Shown here in pieces: positions 23,356 through 34,070 of a DNA stretch of 64,000 nt. The DNA comes from Emergomyces orientalis. Its lineage: Eukaryota; Ascomycota; Eurotiomycetes; Onygenales; Ajellomycetaceae. Below the pieces are notes generated by a model. That model saw nothing but the letters and a program-made list of their open reading frames with translations. It had not been told where the DNA came from and searched no databases. A program made the translations under genes and the position numbers. Where the stretch lies: NCBI GenBank assembly GCA_002110485.1, contig MOWL01000067.1, positions 3,782,001-3,846,000 of the forward strand, given 5' to 3'. Positions within the stretch are counted from its first letter, which is position 1. The number at the start of each line of letters is the position of its first letter.

Positions 23356-24417
23356 ATGTTAGTATCCCTTGCATCGTACTTTTGATTCCTCCCCGTTCGG
23401 GAAAGCTAACTTCAATATTTCACGGCGCAGGATTTCCCTCAGACACGCAGCGTTCCGCGCAATCAGCGCGGCCCCGGCTGCTTTTGCCGCTAAACCCGGA
23501 ACTCTTGCCGCTCTTGGTCCATCGTTCCTGAGATTGAGTGGCCAGGTCCCCAAAGTAGCTTTCCAGCAGCGATGGAATTGGAATTCGTCGTATGAGGAGG
23601 CACAGCCATATGGCCGGAGGAACGACCGTCAGAACGATCGTCGAAATGACAGTTATAGAGAGAGAGATCCCCTGACAATCAAGCCCAATGAGACAATCTA
23701 CGTTGGCAACCTCTTTTTCGAAGTTACAGCTGAAGACTTGAAGCGTGATTTGGCCAAATTCGGAACTATCCACTCCGTTCGCATCGTTTATGACAGCCGT
23801 GGAATGAGCAGAGGGTACTTGCCCACCCCCCCACCCCCGTTTTCTTTTAATTTCTCCGTGGACGTTCTGCGCGCTTGTTTTGACATGATTAATCTAATGC
23901 TTCCTCGCTTAGTTTCGCATATGTCCAGTTCGACTCCGTTCCAGCTGCTGAAGCCGCAATTGCTGAGTTGAATATGTCCATCTATGAAGGACGCAGGATC
24001 GTTGTCAACTTTTCAGCCCGCAGCTCCTCCCCACCCAAAACACGCGCTAGCGAACCAACCAAGACTCTTTTCGTTGGAAATCTGTCCTTTGAAATGACTG
24101 ACCGCGAATTGAATGACCTTTTCAAAGATATCCCAAGCGTTGACGACGTCCGCGTGTCAGTCGACAAAAGAACTGGTAAACCTCGTGGATTTGCCCACGC
24201 TGACTTTTTGGATGTCGAAAGCGCCAAGGCGGCGATGGAAATTCTCAAGCAGAAAGCACCTTATGGACGTCCTCTTCGACTGGATTACAGCCTCAACACC
24301 AAGGAAATGATGGCCGGCCAGTCCAGAGGTTCCCGCTTTTCCAACTCCGGGCCTGAGGAACCCTTCCAATCAGAGGCTACCGAGACTGAAGCTGCCAATT
24401 CCGAAACCGCCCGGTAG
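23356..24417 (+). CDS. Two-RRM RNA-binding protein, probably mitochondrial; start codon split by an intron
   Basis: The coding parts are 23356-23357 (the AT of ATG), 23431-23814 and 23913-24417, giving 296 residues. Intron 1 (23358-23430) has donor GTTAGT, branch site AAGCTAACTT and acceptor GCGCAG. Its removal joins AT to G and gives MISLRHAAFRAISAAPAAF, an Arg/Ser/Ala-rich matrix-type presequence. Reading the unspliced ATG gives a stop after nine codons, and the alternative donor GTATCC gives a frame with an early stop. RRM1 spans about residues 89-163 (RNP2 IYVGNLFF, RNP1 GFAYVQF formed across intron 2). RRM2 spans about 179-255 (LFVGNLSF, RGFAHADF). The linker before RRM1 is rich in RND repeats. 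It may act in mitochondrial RNA handling (inference); the RNA target is unknown. Confidence 0.85.
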
Positions 24418-25478
24418 AATCAGTTACCCACAACGAAAAATGAAGTGAACTTTGGATACACAACCACAAAACTGGGAATGGGCCTGCACAGGTGTTTTAG
24501 TGTTATATTTTACGTACTATGGGCGTTCTATCTGTTGTATCGATTTTGATCATGGGACTATTGTGGAGCGGAAATGAGCAGGATGGGTCTCCCAGTTTTT
24601 CCTTGTCCCTTCTTGCCTTGACCATTTTGACCTCTCCTTTTTTGTAGACGGCTCTCTTCTTCGCTGCCCTTTTTCTATTTTCCCCTCCACTTTCCGTACC
24701 TCAACACCCTTTCGTCTATTCCTCCACTGTACTTCGTCCTTTCTTTTCTCTAAAATTGTATATTATATTTGCATGTACGGCTGTTCATTTTGAGTCTCTG
24801 TGAAAGCTACTTCCTAATTTTTTCTGGCTTTTTTTCTATTTTTTATTACTACAGGCGGACTACTGTTTTATGTGATGAGAATAACATTGGTTTTAGGAAT
24901 ATGGTCTAATCTCCTCTTTTGAAGAATAACAATACTTGAATAACAATACTTGATGCCTTTGATGAATAGTCAGCTGTTCTGAACTTCTTCCACGGACTAA
25001 AAAAAGAAATTTTGTTCCACGTGAAAGGCGAGCCAGCTGACTAATGCCCTTACCCTTGGGTATTCGAGTACTGTATTGTGCTGTACCATACGGTGATACA
25101 CGACAGAAACTTGGTACACGAACCAATTATACCGGCTGTTCCGCTGGTACCGACGTCAGGTTGCCGGTAATCTGGTATCGGTCGAAACACCCGAGGATGT
25201 TGACATATCAGGGCAATCTCCAAAGGCGAAAAGGCGAGCATTTGCTTTTTCTTTTCCATTTAATACAACCACAACAATATATCCTATTCTCCCAACCTGC
25301 TGTTCTTTATCTAACCTTTGTTTTTATGCTATTTATATTAACACCACTTCTTCCACACTCTCTCCGTGTAGGTCGATTCGTCAGGATTGAGTCACTTGCT
25401 GTCATTCATTTACCTGCTTGATTATACCCCACATATATAACGTGCATCTCCTTTACCGATACCACATACTTCTCCAAC
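24418..25478. other. Intergenic region with the PEX5 promoter
   Basis: About 1.06 kb. A 14-bp tandem duplication (AATAACAATACTTG twice) occurs near 24925-24952. The CCGAGG element at 25191 is listed separately. No gene is supported. Confidence 0.55.
25191..25196 (-). promoter_or_regulatory. CCTCGG element (candidate FarA/FarB fatty-acid response site) upstream of PEX5
   Basis: CCGAGG on the plus strand, i.e. CCTCGG on the minus, 283 bp before the PEX5 start codon. In Aspergillus nidulans this hexamer is the core site of FarA/FarB regulators of fatty-acid and peroxisomal genes (established). Activity here is inferred. Confidence 0.45.
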
Positions 25479-27503
25479 ATGTCTTTCCTCGGCGGGCCTG
25501 AGTGCTCGACAGCAGGCAATCCCTTGACGCAGTTTACAAAGCATGTTCAGGATGATAAGTCGCTGCAACGGGACAGACTCGTTGGGCGGGGTCCCGGCGG
25601 CCTACAGGAGGGGATGCGATCAAGGGGGATGATGGGGGCCCAGGACAAGGTACTACGGACTTACAAACGAAAAATTATCATTTACTGATTTGTTTCTTTT
25701 TAAAATTGTTGTTAGATGATGGACGAGTTCCTCCAACAAGGAGACCAGATGTCGCAAGGCCCGGCACAACCGTTCGCCATGGAGCAAATGCGACGTGAAC
25801 TAGAAAACTTCCAAACTGCGCCACCGAGAACGGGCTCGCCTGCCTGGGCTGCGGAGTTCGATCATGGTGAACAGGCAAGGATGGAAGCTGCTTTTAAACC
25901 GGGGATGGGAAGAGCGTTTCCTGGGGGTCCCGAGTTCAATTCCGCAGAGTTTGCTCTTTTCCGACAACAAAACCGGAATGGAATGCAGGGGGCTTCGACC
26001 CCAGCTACTTCATCTGCACCAATGATGAACGCTTATCAACCGCAAATGATGGGATTTGGTGGTATGAACTCGGGATACATGGGCGGCATGATGAGTCAAC
26101 CATATAGCATGGGGATGCAAAACCATCACCCACCACAACAATCCATGCAAGAAGATAAAGGGAAAGGAAGGATGATAGAGTTGGACGATCAAAACTGGGA
26201 AGCACAGTTTGCAGAGATTGCTGCGTCAGGGCAGAAGGATGAGGATGCGGAAGCAAATGCGGCAATAGAGGCAGAGCTGAATGAGGTCGATAGGTCAGTC
26301 CACACCGAGACTGATGAGTTCGGACACTTTGAAAATATATGGAAAGACATACAAGCTGAGACTGCAGCTCGCAGACAAATGGCCAACGAAAATTTAGATT
26401 TCGATAATATGAACTTGGGCGATTTCGGTGAATGGGATCACTTTGATAGTGCTCTTAACACTCATCCCAGAGACCCCCAGATGGGCGACTATCTCTTCGA
26501 AGAGGAAAACGCTTTTAAATCAGTCAATAACCCGTTCGAAGAAGGTGTGCGAATCATGAGAGAAGGTGGCAACCTTTCTCTCGCGGCCCTTGCATTCGAA
26601 GCTGCGGTGCAGAAAGACCCCAAGCATATCGAAGCGTGGACGATGCTAGGATCTGCCCAGGCGCAGAATGAAAAGGAGAGCCCGGCCATCCGCGCATTAG
26701 AACAAGCCTTGAAACTTGATCCCAATAACTTAGATGCCCTCATGGGCCTTGCCGTCTCATATACGAACGAAGGCTACGACTCGACCGCCTACCGCACCCT
26801 CGAACGCTGGCTGTCAGTCAAGTATCCCCAACTCGTGGACCCGAGTACGCTCTCAGGAGATATCGACCTAAGCTTCACAGATCGACACATTTTACACGAG
26901 AGAGTCACCGATCTCTTCATCCAGGCTGCGCAGCTCTCTCCACAGGGCGAGCAAATGGACCCAGACGTGCAAGTCGGGCTAGGCGTCCTCTTCTATGGCG
27001 CGGAAGAATACCACAAAGCCGTTGATTGCTTTACCGCTGCCCTTGCGTCCACTGAATCTGGCATTTCCAACCAGAAAGACCAGGTACACCTTCTTTGGAA
27101 CCGCCTCGGGGCTACGCTTGCCAACTCTGGCCGGTCTGAGGAGGCCATCGAAGCCTATGAGAAGGCCCTAACTCTGAACCCCAACTTTGTGCGTGCTAGG
27201 TACAATCTAGGTGTATCGTGTATTAATATCGGCTGCTACCCAGAAGCCGCACAACATTTGCTCGGAGCGCTGTCGATGCACAAAGTCGTGGAGGAGGAAG
27301 GGCGGGAACGTGCCCGAGACATTGTTGGTGACGGTGTTGACGAAGCGCAGTTAGAGCATATGATACACATTTCGCAGAATCAAAGCACTAACTTGTATGA
27401 TACGCTTCGACGGGTGTTTAGCCAAATGGGCCGGCGAGATCTAAGTGACTTGGTTGTTAGTGGAATGGATGTTTCAGTTTTCAGGTCGGAGTTCGAGTTT
27501 TAG
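25479..27503 (+). CDS. PEX5: Peroxisomal targeting signal 1 receptor Pex5
   Basis: Pex5 binds C-terminal SKL-type signals in the cytosol and docks cargo at Pex13/Pex14 (family knowledge). Exons 25479-25649 and 25716-27503 give 652 residues, in the usual range. The N-terminus MSFLGGPECSTAGNPL carries the conserved Cys (Cys9) used for monoubiquitin-dependent recycling. Two WxxxF motifs that bind Pex14/Pex13 are visible: WAAEF (about 101-105) and WEAQF (about 218-222). A Met/Gly/Gln-rich stretch lies between them. From about residue 330 tetratricopeptide repeats follow, including AWTMLGSAQAQNEKE, ALKLDPNNLDALMGLAVSY, LWNRLGATLANSGRSEEAI and ALTLNPNFVRARYNLGVS, the last two in the cargo-binding C-terminal bundle. 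A predicted cargo (SKL-ended lyase) is the next gene, and PEX13 lies 9 kb further on. Confidence 0.97.
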
Positions 27504-28058
27504 AGGTTGAAATATTGTAATAGAGGGAAGTGAAGTATGAATTCGTCGGCTTTGTTTTGAAATGAAATATGATATTTTGGACAATTAAAGATAAAGAGGC
27601 ATATTCACGCCTCATATGCAAGGGGCCAATATCAACAACCTCCATGCGTGTATGCTTTGCATGTTGAAAGGTCCATTCGGATAGATTATTCCAGGCTAGG
27701 CCATGTGTTGTTCTACTTTACTCATGCAATGCATTTATGACACTCGCAGTTTTATACCAAATACGGTATTGCGTTAGATACAAATAATAATGCATTGATA
27801 TAAACTAAGCGGTCTATATTTTATTAACTCCCATCCCCTACCGCTGGTCGGCTAATGTAGTTATTCCCCCCTGTTTCAGGGTGAAATATCCGCAAAGAAT
27901 TTAATGAAATAAAAATGTACAGTACAAATTCTCTCAGATCATAAATACATCTCCATGGAATATCTGTCCGTACTAATTGCTTTGTCTCTTGATCATGTTC
28001 TTGAAGTTGTCATTTTCTATCCCACAGTTTGAAGAGAAGATCGCAGCAAATCCCCCAC

Positions 28059-28084
28059 TTAACTAATTTAAGTAAGTTAGTTAA
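28059..28084. repeat. 8-bp inverted repeat upstream of the lyase gene
   Basis: TTAACTAA (28059-28066) and TTAGTTAA (28077-28084) form a perfect inverted repeat around a 10-nt spacer. It directly abuts the CCTCGG element and lies about 350 bp before the start codon. It could be a dimeric regulator site or a small hairpin. Confidence 0.6.
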
Positions 28085-28090
28085 CCTCGG
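28085..28090 (+). promoter_or_regulatory. CCTCGG element upstream of the 2-hydroxyacyl-CoA lyase
   Basis: An exact CCTCGG 342 bp before the start codon, the same hexamer as upstream of PEX5 and PEX13. A FarA/FarB-type role is inferred from Aspergillus. Confidence 0.45.
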
Positions 28091-28431
28091 AGCTTTCCCC
28101 CGAATAAGCTTTCTCCACCCGAAATACCCAGCGGCATCTCGGCCGGTACGGACACATTATTGGACTCATCTCTCCCTCGACGATTGCTAACCATCAAAAA
28201 GAACAAGATAGAGAGAGGTTCTCGCAAGGCAATCCTCCAATATCAATTCCCCAAATCAAGCTTTATACCGAACCGGTTCTCAGCCGACTGTCTTCCCCAG
28301 TTCCCTAGCTCAAGAGTTTATCCCGAAATATACGCGGCAGAGAAACACAGAAGAAAACTTTACCCGAATTGAAAGAAGAAATACGTGCGCAAGGAGTGGA
28401 ACTACGGTTTTAGAAGAAGAAAGGAACAAAA

Positions 28432-30358
28432 ATGCCATCTCTAACCGGCGCCCAAATAGTCGCTCGCTCCCTCCATGACTTGGGAGTCACAGTGATCTTT
28501 GGCATTGTCGGCATCCCTGTGGTGGAAATCGCGGAGGAAGCGATCAACCTGGGCATTCGGTTTATTGCATTTAGAAACGAACAAGCCTGCAGCTATGCGG
28601 CAAGCGTGTATGGATACATGTCGGGAAAACCTGGGGTTTGCTTGGTTGTGGGAGGGCCGGGGGTTTTGCATACCATGGCTGGGGTGAGTGGACTCCTTTT
28701 CCAATTTACCACTTTCAGTTGGTTTTTTGATACATAAATATTGATGTGCTACGAGTCTTGAAAGCTAACAAGTAGCTGTTTAAAATGAATTCTAGATTGG
28801 AAATGCCTCTGTGAACACATTTCCACTACTCGTCCTGGCCGGCTCAGCGGAATCGCATATGATAACAAAGGGAGGATTCCAGGAAATGGACGCCATCTCC
28901 CTCCTCACTCCGCACACCAAGCTTGCCGTACGACCCCCCTCGCCCGAATTAGTGAACAGTGCGATTCGGAATGCATATAGAACATGTTGGTATGGAAGGC
29001 CGGGGCCCACTTTTATCGATCTCCCCGCAGACTTAATTCAAGGGCAAACCGCGGCGGGGTTCACATTACCACCCCCTGAGTATACTCTTGTCCCATCTCC
29101 TCCTAAACCCAGCGGCGACCCGGCGGTTGTATCGAAGGTGGCGCAGCTATTAAAATCTGCACGTGCGCCACTCGTCGTCGTTGGGAAGGGTTCAGCATAT
29201 GCACGAGCAGAGTCTTCTATCCGCGAGTTTGTAGAGAGGACAGGGATACCGTTTCTACCGACGCCGATGGGTAAGGGCATGTTACCGGATTCGCATCCGC
29301 TCAACACATCTAGCGCACGAAGCACGGCCTTGAAACATGCAGATGTTGTCCTTCTTCTCGGCGCCCGTCTGAACTGGATTCTCCACTTTGGCGAAACGCC
29401 CCGCTGGTCCCGCTCCGTCAAACTCATCCAGGTGGATATCAACGCGCAGGAAATTGGGCACAACGCAGGGGATGCAGAGCTGGGGATAGTGGGCGATATC
29501 AGTCTGGTGATCCAACAACTTCTCTCCTCTCTATCCGGTTGGCAGTACAAGCCTGTCTCGCCCGCGTCACCGGACTCATACCCATCCCTCCTTGCCGCCT
29601 CTGCCACGAAAAACGAAAATGCGTCACAGCAAAAGGCCCTTCTCCCCACCAAACCTAATGCTTTCTTAACTTTCCAACGTGCCTATCATATTATCAAAAC
29701 TGCTCTAAACTCCCTCTCGCCGCCGGAACAAGGCAACATCGTCTATGTCTCCGAAGGTGCTAATACAATGGACATCTCCCGCTCCTCTTTCCCGCTGGAG
29801 CACCCGCGCCAACGCCTTGATGCGGGGACATATGCTACGATGGGTGTCGGGTTAGGCTACATCGTCGCCGCGCACGCTGCGTACAACCTCCCCTCATTAC
29901 CGGGCGGCAATAATATACAGAAACCAAAGAAGATCGTGGCGCTGGAAGGCGATAGCGCGTTCGGGTTCAGCGCGATGGAGGTTGAAACCCTTGCGCGCCA
30001 CCGCATTCCCGCACTGATCTTCGTCATGAATAATTCGGGTATTTACCATGGCGATACGAAGACAGAGGACGAGTGGAAGAGTCTACAGGATGAGACTGTC
30101 AAAGAAATAAATGCGAAGAACGGTCTCCGGTCGACTAGTCTGCTCTACGAGACGCGCTACGAACATCTTGCGGCGATGTGTGGGGGGCGGGGATACTTTG
30201 TACGGACGGAGGAGGAGCTGGAGAAAGCGACAAGGGAAGGGTTTTTGGAGGATGAGCGGGTGACGATCGTCAATGTGATTGTGGAGCCGGGAATTGGGCA
30301 ATCGATACAGTTTGGGTGGCAGGCAGCCAATGACAAAGTGACTGAGTCAAAATTGTGA
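28432..30358 (+). CDS. Peroxisomal 2-hydroxyacyl-CoA lyase / oxalyl-CoA decarboxylase-like ThDP enzyme, C-terminal SKL
   Basis: Exons 28432-28683 and 28796-30358 give 604 residues. The family (mammalian HACL1, yeast Pxp1/YEL020C, oxalyl-CoA decarboxylase) uses thiamine diphosphate and Mg2+. HACL1 cleaves 2-hydroxyacyl-CoA to formyl-CoA and an aldehyde one carbon shorter. Visible features are the catalytic Glu50 in FRNEQACSYAA, GGPGVLHTMAG across the intron, the ThDP/Mg motif GDSAFGFSAME (from about 469) ending at NNSG (Asn496-497), and the C-terminus TESKL, a canonical PTS1. It therefore should be imported by the Pex5 encoded just upstream. Substrate choice between 2-hydroxyacyl-CoA and oxalyl-CoA cannot be settled by eye. 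Confidence 0.92.
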
Positions 30359-31197
30359 GGGATATAACGTACCCTGTGTCATTTTTATTGGTTTGTTGGT
30401 TTGATGGGTGGATGTACTCTGCGTACTCCGCGTATATAATTACTATTTTCTATTTTAGAGTCATATTGGTGTTCGGGAAATAATAAATTCCTCTCCTTAT
30501 TTATTAGCAGCCATGTCGTCGTCTTTCTTTTAGATCCGTAGTATTTATAAAGGGGGCTGTTTTCGTCACATGATTGAATGGAAAGGATCCCCCCCTGGAG
30601 ATTCCAACGCTAGTCCCAAATCGGGGCTAATACGCAGATCTGAAGGTCTCGCCATCCGGAGAAAGATTCAGCGGCCACCTTGCATCTTTGAAGATGGTGG
30701 CGTCAGATATCTCTGTTGGGATGAAGGGGAGCTGACAACTAAGGCAGTTGAAAAGTGGCTTCTAGTCGTTGCCGTGGGTTTGTCTGTTTTCCATGCCTTC
30801 TTCTGTGTAAAAACAATACCCATTCCTTTTTGCTTTGGCCTGGTGGCCAGGTTTACCTTTCCTTTACGGTGGCACCCTGCGGAAGTACAGTTCGCCTCGT
30901 CGAAGCTTCATATACCAAGAGGACCAAGAATCCGCGCTGCTTACGTTCCCTTTTTACTTTAAACCTCTCTCATTCTAATCTGTTGAGTTCTACGTTTGTC
31001 TTTCGCTATAGAACTATAGATATTCCACAAACGCTTTTCGTTTTACACATCTTACATCAAGCCCTGACGGATTGGTAATCAAATTACCTGTTTGCAACCC
31101 CTGAGCCCCGACGGCTTATATATACATACAGCACACCTGGCCATATTCCCTATGAAGTAGCCAAAAATTAGGCACATATCCTCAGGAACAATCAACA
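30359..31197. other. Intergenic region with the ERO1 promoter
   Basis: About 0.84 kb. ATTGG (inverted CCAAT) occurs near 31070, and a TATA box is listed separately. I did not find the UPR element CAGCGTG. An ORF at 30570-30962 lacks family features and is not called. Confidence 0.55.
31117..31124 (+). promoter_or_regulatory. TATA box candidate of ERO1
   Basis: TATATATA 74 bp before the ERO1 start codon, with GC-richer flank upstream. The position suits a short 5' UTR; no transcript evidence. Confidence 0.4.
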
Positions 31198-33232
31198 ATG
31201 CGTTCCGCTTCTCATCTATTCTACCTGGCAGTCTTTACCTGGTTGAGCCCAGTTAAAGGAGATAGCCATGTTTCCAGAGCAAGAGCTCACGCTCCCAGTG
31301 CTTGTGCGGTACGTCTATACTCTTCTAACAACAATAATCTTCTTTTATAAAAAATAATGAAAAAAAAATGTCTAACAAGCCGTTTCTCGAGAGCAGATTG
31401 ACCCGAAAGCAACCGTCACTGATGCATGTGCTTCCTTCTCCACCCTAGATTCCGTCAACGACAAGATCTCCCCGCTCGTCCAATCCATCACCCATGACAC
31501 AGACTTCTTTTCATATTACCGTCTGAACTTGTTTAACAAGCAATGTCCTTTTTGGTCTGACGATGCGGGCATGTGCGGAAATATCGCCTGCGCGGTTAAT
31601 ACGTTGGATTCAGAAGATGATATTCCCCCGATCTGGCGAGCGGAGGAGCTGAGTAAGCTGGAAGGCCCCAAGGCGGGACATCCGGGAAAGAAGCTCCAGC
31701 AGGAACGGCCAAAGGAGAAGCCACTCCAGGGTATGCTAGGTGAGGACGTGGGAGAGAGCTGTGTTGTTGAATATGATGACGAGTGTGATCAGCGAGACTA
31801 CTGTGTTCCAGAGGACGAGGGCGCAACGGCGAAAGGAGATTATGTTAGTTTACTAGATAATCCGGAGAGATTTACTGGTTACGGGGGAGAAGGGGCAAGG
31901 CATGTCTGGGACGCGATATACCGAGAGAACTGCTTCCTAAAGCCACTACCCAAGTCCCCACCACAATCATCCCGTACGTTCCCGCTTGGTAATCTCCAGG
32001 CGGCGCAGGATTTCAAAAGCGTCCTGGACAAACATGAGCGGGACCAAGTCGTCACCGCTGCATCGAGGAACGAGGGCTACCCGCTGGATGACGAGTGCAT
32101 AGAGAAGCGTGTCTTCCACAGGGTCATCAGCGGCATGCATGCATCCATTTCCACACATCTGTGCTGGGACTACTTCAACCAAAAAACTGGGGAGTGGCTC
32201 CCCAATGTCCAATGCTACCAGGAACGTCTCCACAATCACCCAGAACGCATCTCAAACCTTTATTTCAACTTCGCGGTCCTTGTCCGCGCAATGGCCAAGA
32301 TCCAAAAGCATCTACAAACGTACTCCTTTTGTACCAGCGATCCACAGCAGGATTTTGACACGAGGCAGAAAGTCTTCTCGCTTGTCGACACAGTTTCATC
32401 ACAGCCTAAGATCTTCGACGAGACCGTCATGTTCCGCGATGAGGCTGCGAACGGCCTCAAGCAGGACTTCCGCAACCGTTTCCGCAATGTCAGCCGACTC
32501 ATGGACTGTATCGGATGTGACAAGTGTCGGCTATGGGGCAAATTGCAGACGGCCGGTTACGGCGCGGCGCTGAAGATCTTGTTCGAATTCGACGAGACGA
32601 AGAATGGCGAGAACCCGCCGCTACGGCGAACGGAGCTAGTGGCTCTCGTCAACACTCTCGGGCGCGTGTCGCATAGTATCTCGGCTGTGCAGAAATTCGA
32701 GCAAGCGATACTCTCTGGCTCGGAAGATAGTCTGCCTGTTCATACCACTCTTCCGAAAGCTTCGCCGCTCTCACCTGCAGAACCTAAATCTGACCGAGGT
32801 GGGGGCCAGGATGGAGAAAAGGTTAGCCCGTCGCGAGAAGATCAGGAACAGGATCGCAAGAAATTCTCTGTGGAGGATCTAGAGGACGATGATGACGAGT
32901 GGGCGCGGAGGACAGACCCTAAGCCCGGCCCTAAAGCTGAAAATCAGGGAGAGAGTATCATGGATATGCTCCGAGAGGAGCTCGATTTGGTGTGGCGGGC
33001 GTATATGTACGTGCTTAGGGGCTGGATTAATTTTCCTGGTACTGCGTAAGTAGGAAACTATTTCCTTCACACACCCCATGTCGCCCCGACCAACCAATGT
33101 GACGTGTCTAACATGAGACTTAGATGGAAAATCCTCCTCATGGAGCTTAGCCGGTTGTGGAATTATTGGCTCGGTATCCCCGTCCCGCCCCGTTCGTGGG
33201 AAATATGGATCCCCCGTCACGATGAACTATAA
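31198..33232 (+). CDS. ERO1: ER oxidoreductin 1, thiol oxidase, ending in HDEL
   Basis: Ero1 uses FAD and oxygen to oxidise protein disulfide isomerase in the ER lumen (family knowledge). Exons 31198-31308, 31397-33045 and 33124-33232 give 622 residues. A signal peptide MRSASHLFYLAVFTWLSPVKG opens the protein. The shuttle cysteines are C97 and C102 in GMCGNIAC after CPFWSDD. The active-site triplet is CIGCDKC (C408, C411, C414). FAD/helix-bundle blocks such as GMHASISTHLCWDYF and NLYFNFAVLVRAM are present. A low-complexity acidic region precedes the C-terminus. Removing the last intron (donor GCGTAAGT, acceptor TTAG) joins ALA-type codon parts and adds a 36-residue tail ending PRHDEL, an ER retrieval signal. 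If the intron is retained, the protein stops at FPGTA. Confidence 0.95.
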
Positions 33233-34022
33233 AAGCCGCTAAACCAAATATATAACAAATAGAGGTCCATTTTTTTTTTCGGAGACTCAAAAAGCACACT
33301 GTGTTACCTTTATCATATTTTGCCCTTAATTACCTTTCTACCATTTTCCCTTTCACGGAGAATAAAGGCGGGGAAACACATAGACGTGGGAACCTCGACC
33401 ACAGCTCTACCTACTTTGTCATTTTGTTGTATCTGTTGATGCAGACATATATATATATGTGTGTGTATCACACAAAACGCCCTATAATACTATTCACTGT
33501 ACGAGTACATGACATATGGGATAACAGGCGTTGAAGCGTTCTTGGAGAGAGTTCCTTTCCATATTATTTTTTTTCGATTTATTTCGAGTTTTCATTGGAT
33601 ACTTTTATTCGTCTCCCCTTTTGTTCACAATGTTTGTGTTTTTAAGAGGGTGAACATTTTTTAATGCATGCTCCTTATCTTGTCTACTTCGTTTCTTCAA
33701 TTGCAACTCGTTCTCTTATACATACAGGCAACATAATACAATGCAAACCTACCCACCAGTTTCATCCCCAGGCAAGAGAGGATAACCAATCCTAAGCACT
33801 GCGGGCAGTATGCACATATCTCTAGATATCCAAGTAACAATATAAGGAGGAATATGCCGCTCAAAGATTTTATGACATAAATGAAGAGAGGGAGGGTATA
33901 TCCATACCAGGGCCGAAACCATAGGGTAATGGTATATAAATGTAGAAGCCCAGAACCACCCATCCTTAAAAGGTTTCCCGGGACCTGAAGCACCCATGTT
34001 ACTTAAATAAGTAATTCCAAGC

Positions 34023-34070
34023 TTTCTTTTCTTTCTTTCTTTCTTTCTTTCTTTCTTTCCTTCTTTCTTT
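34023..34070 (+). repeat. (CTTT)n tetranucleotide microsatellite
   Basis: About 12 units with one CCTT interruption near the end, in non-coding sequence. Confidence 0.95.

Larger units (their letters stand above)
27504..28431. other. Intergenic region with the lyase promoter
   Basis: About 0.93 kb between two plus-strand peroxisomal genes. The inverted repeat and CCTCGG site near 28059-28090 are listed separately. A 70-codon ORF at 28160-28372 ends 60 bp before the lyase ATG and has no family resemblance; it may be leader sequence. Confidence 0.55.
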
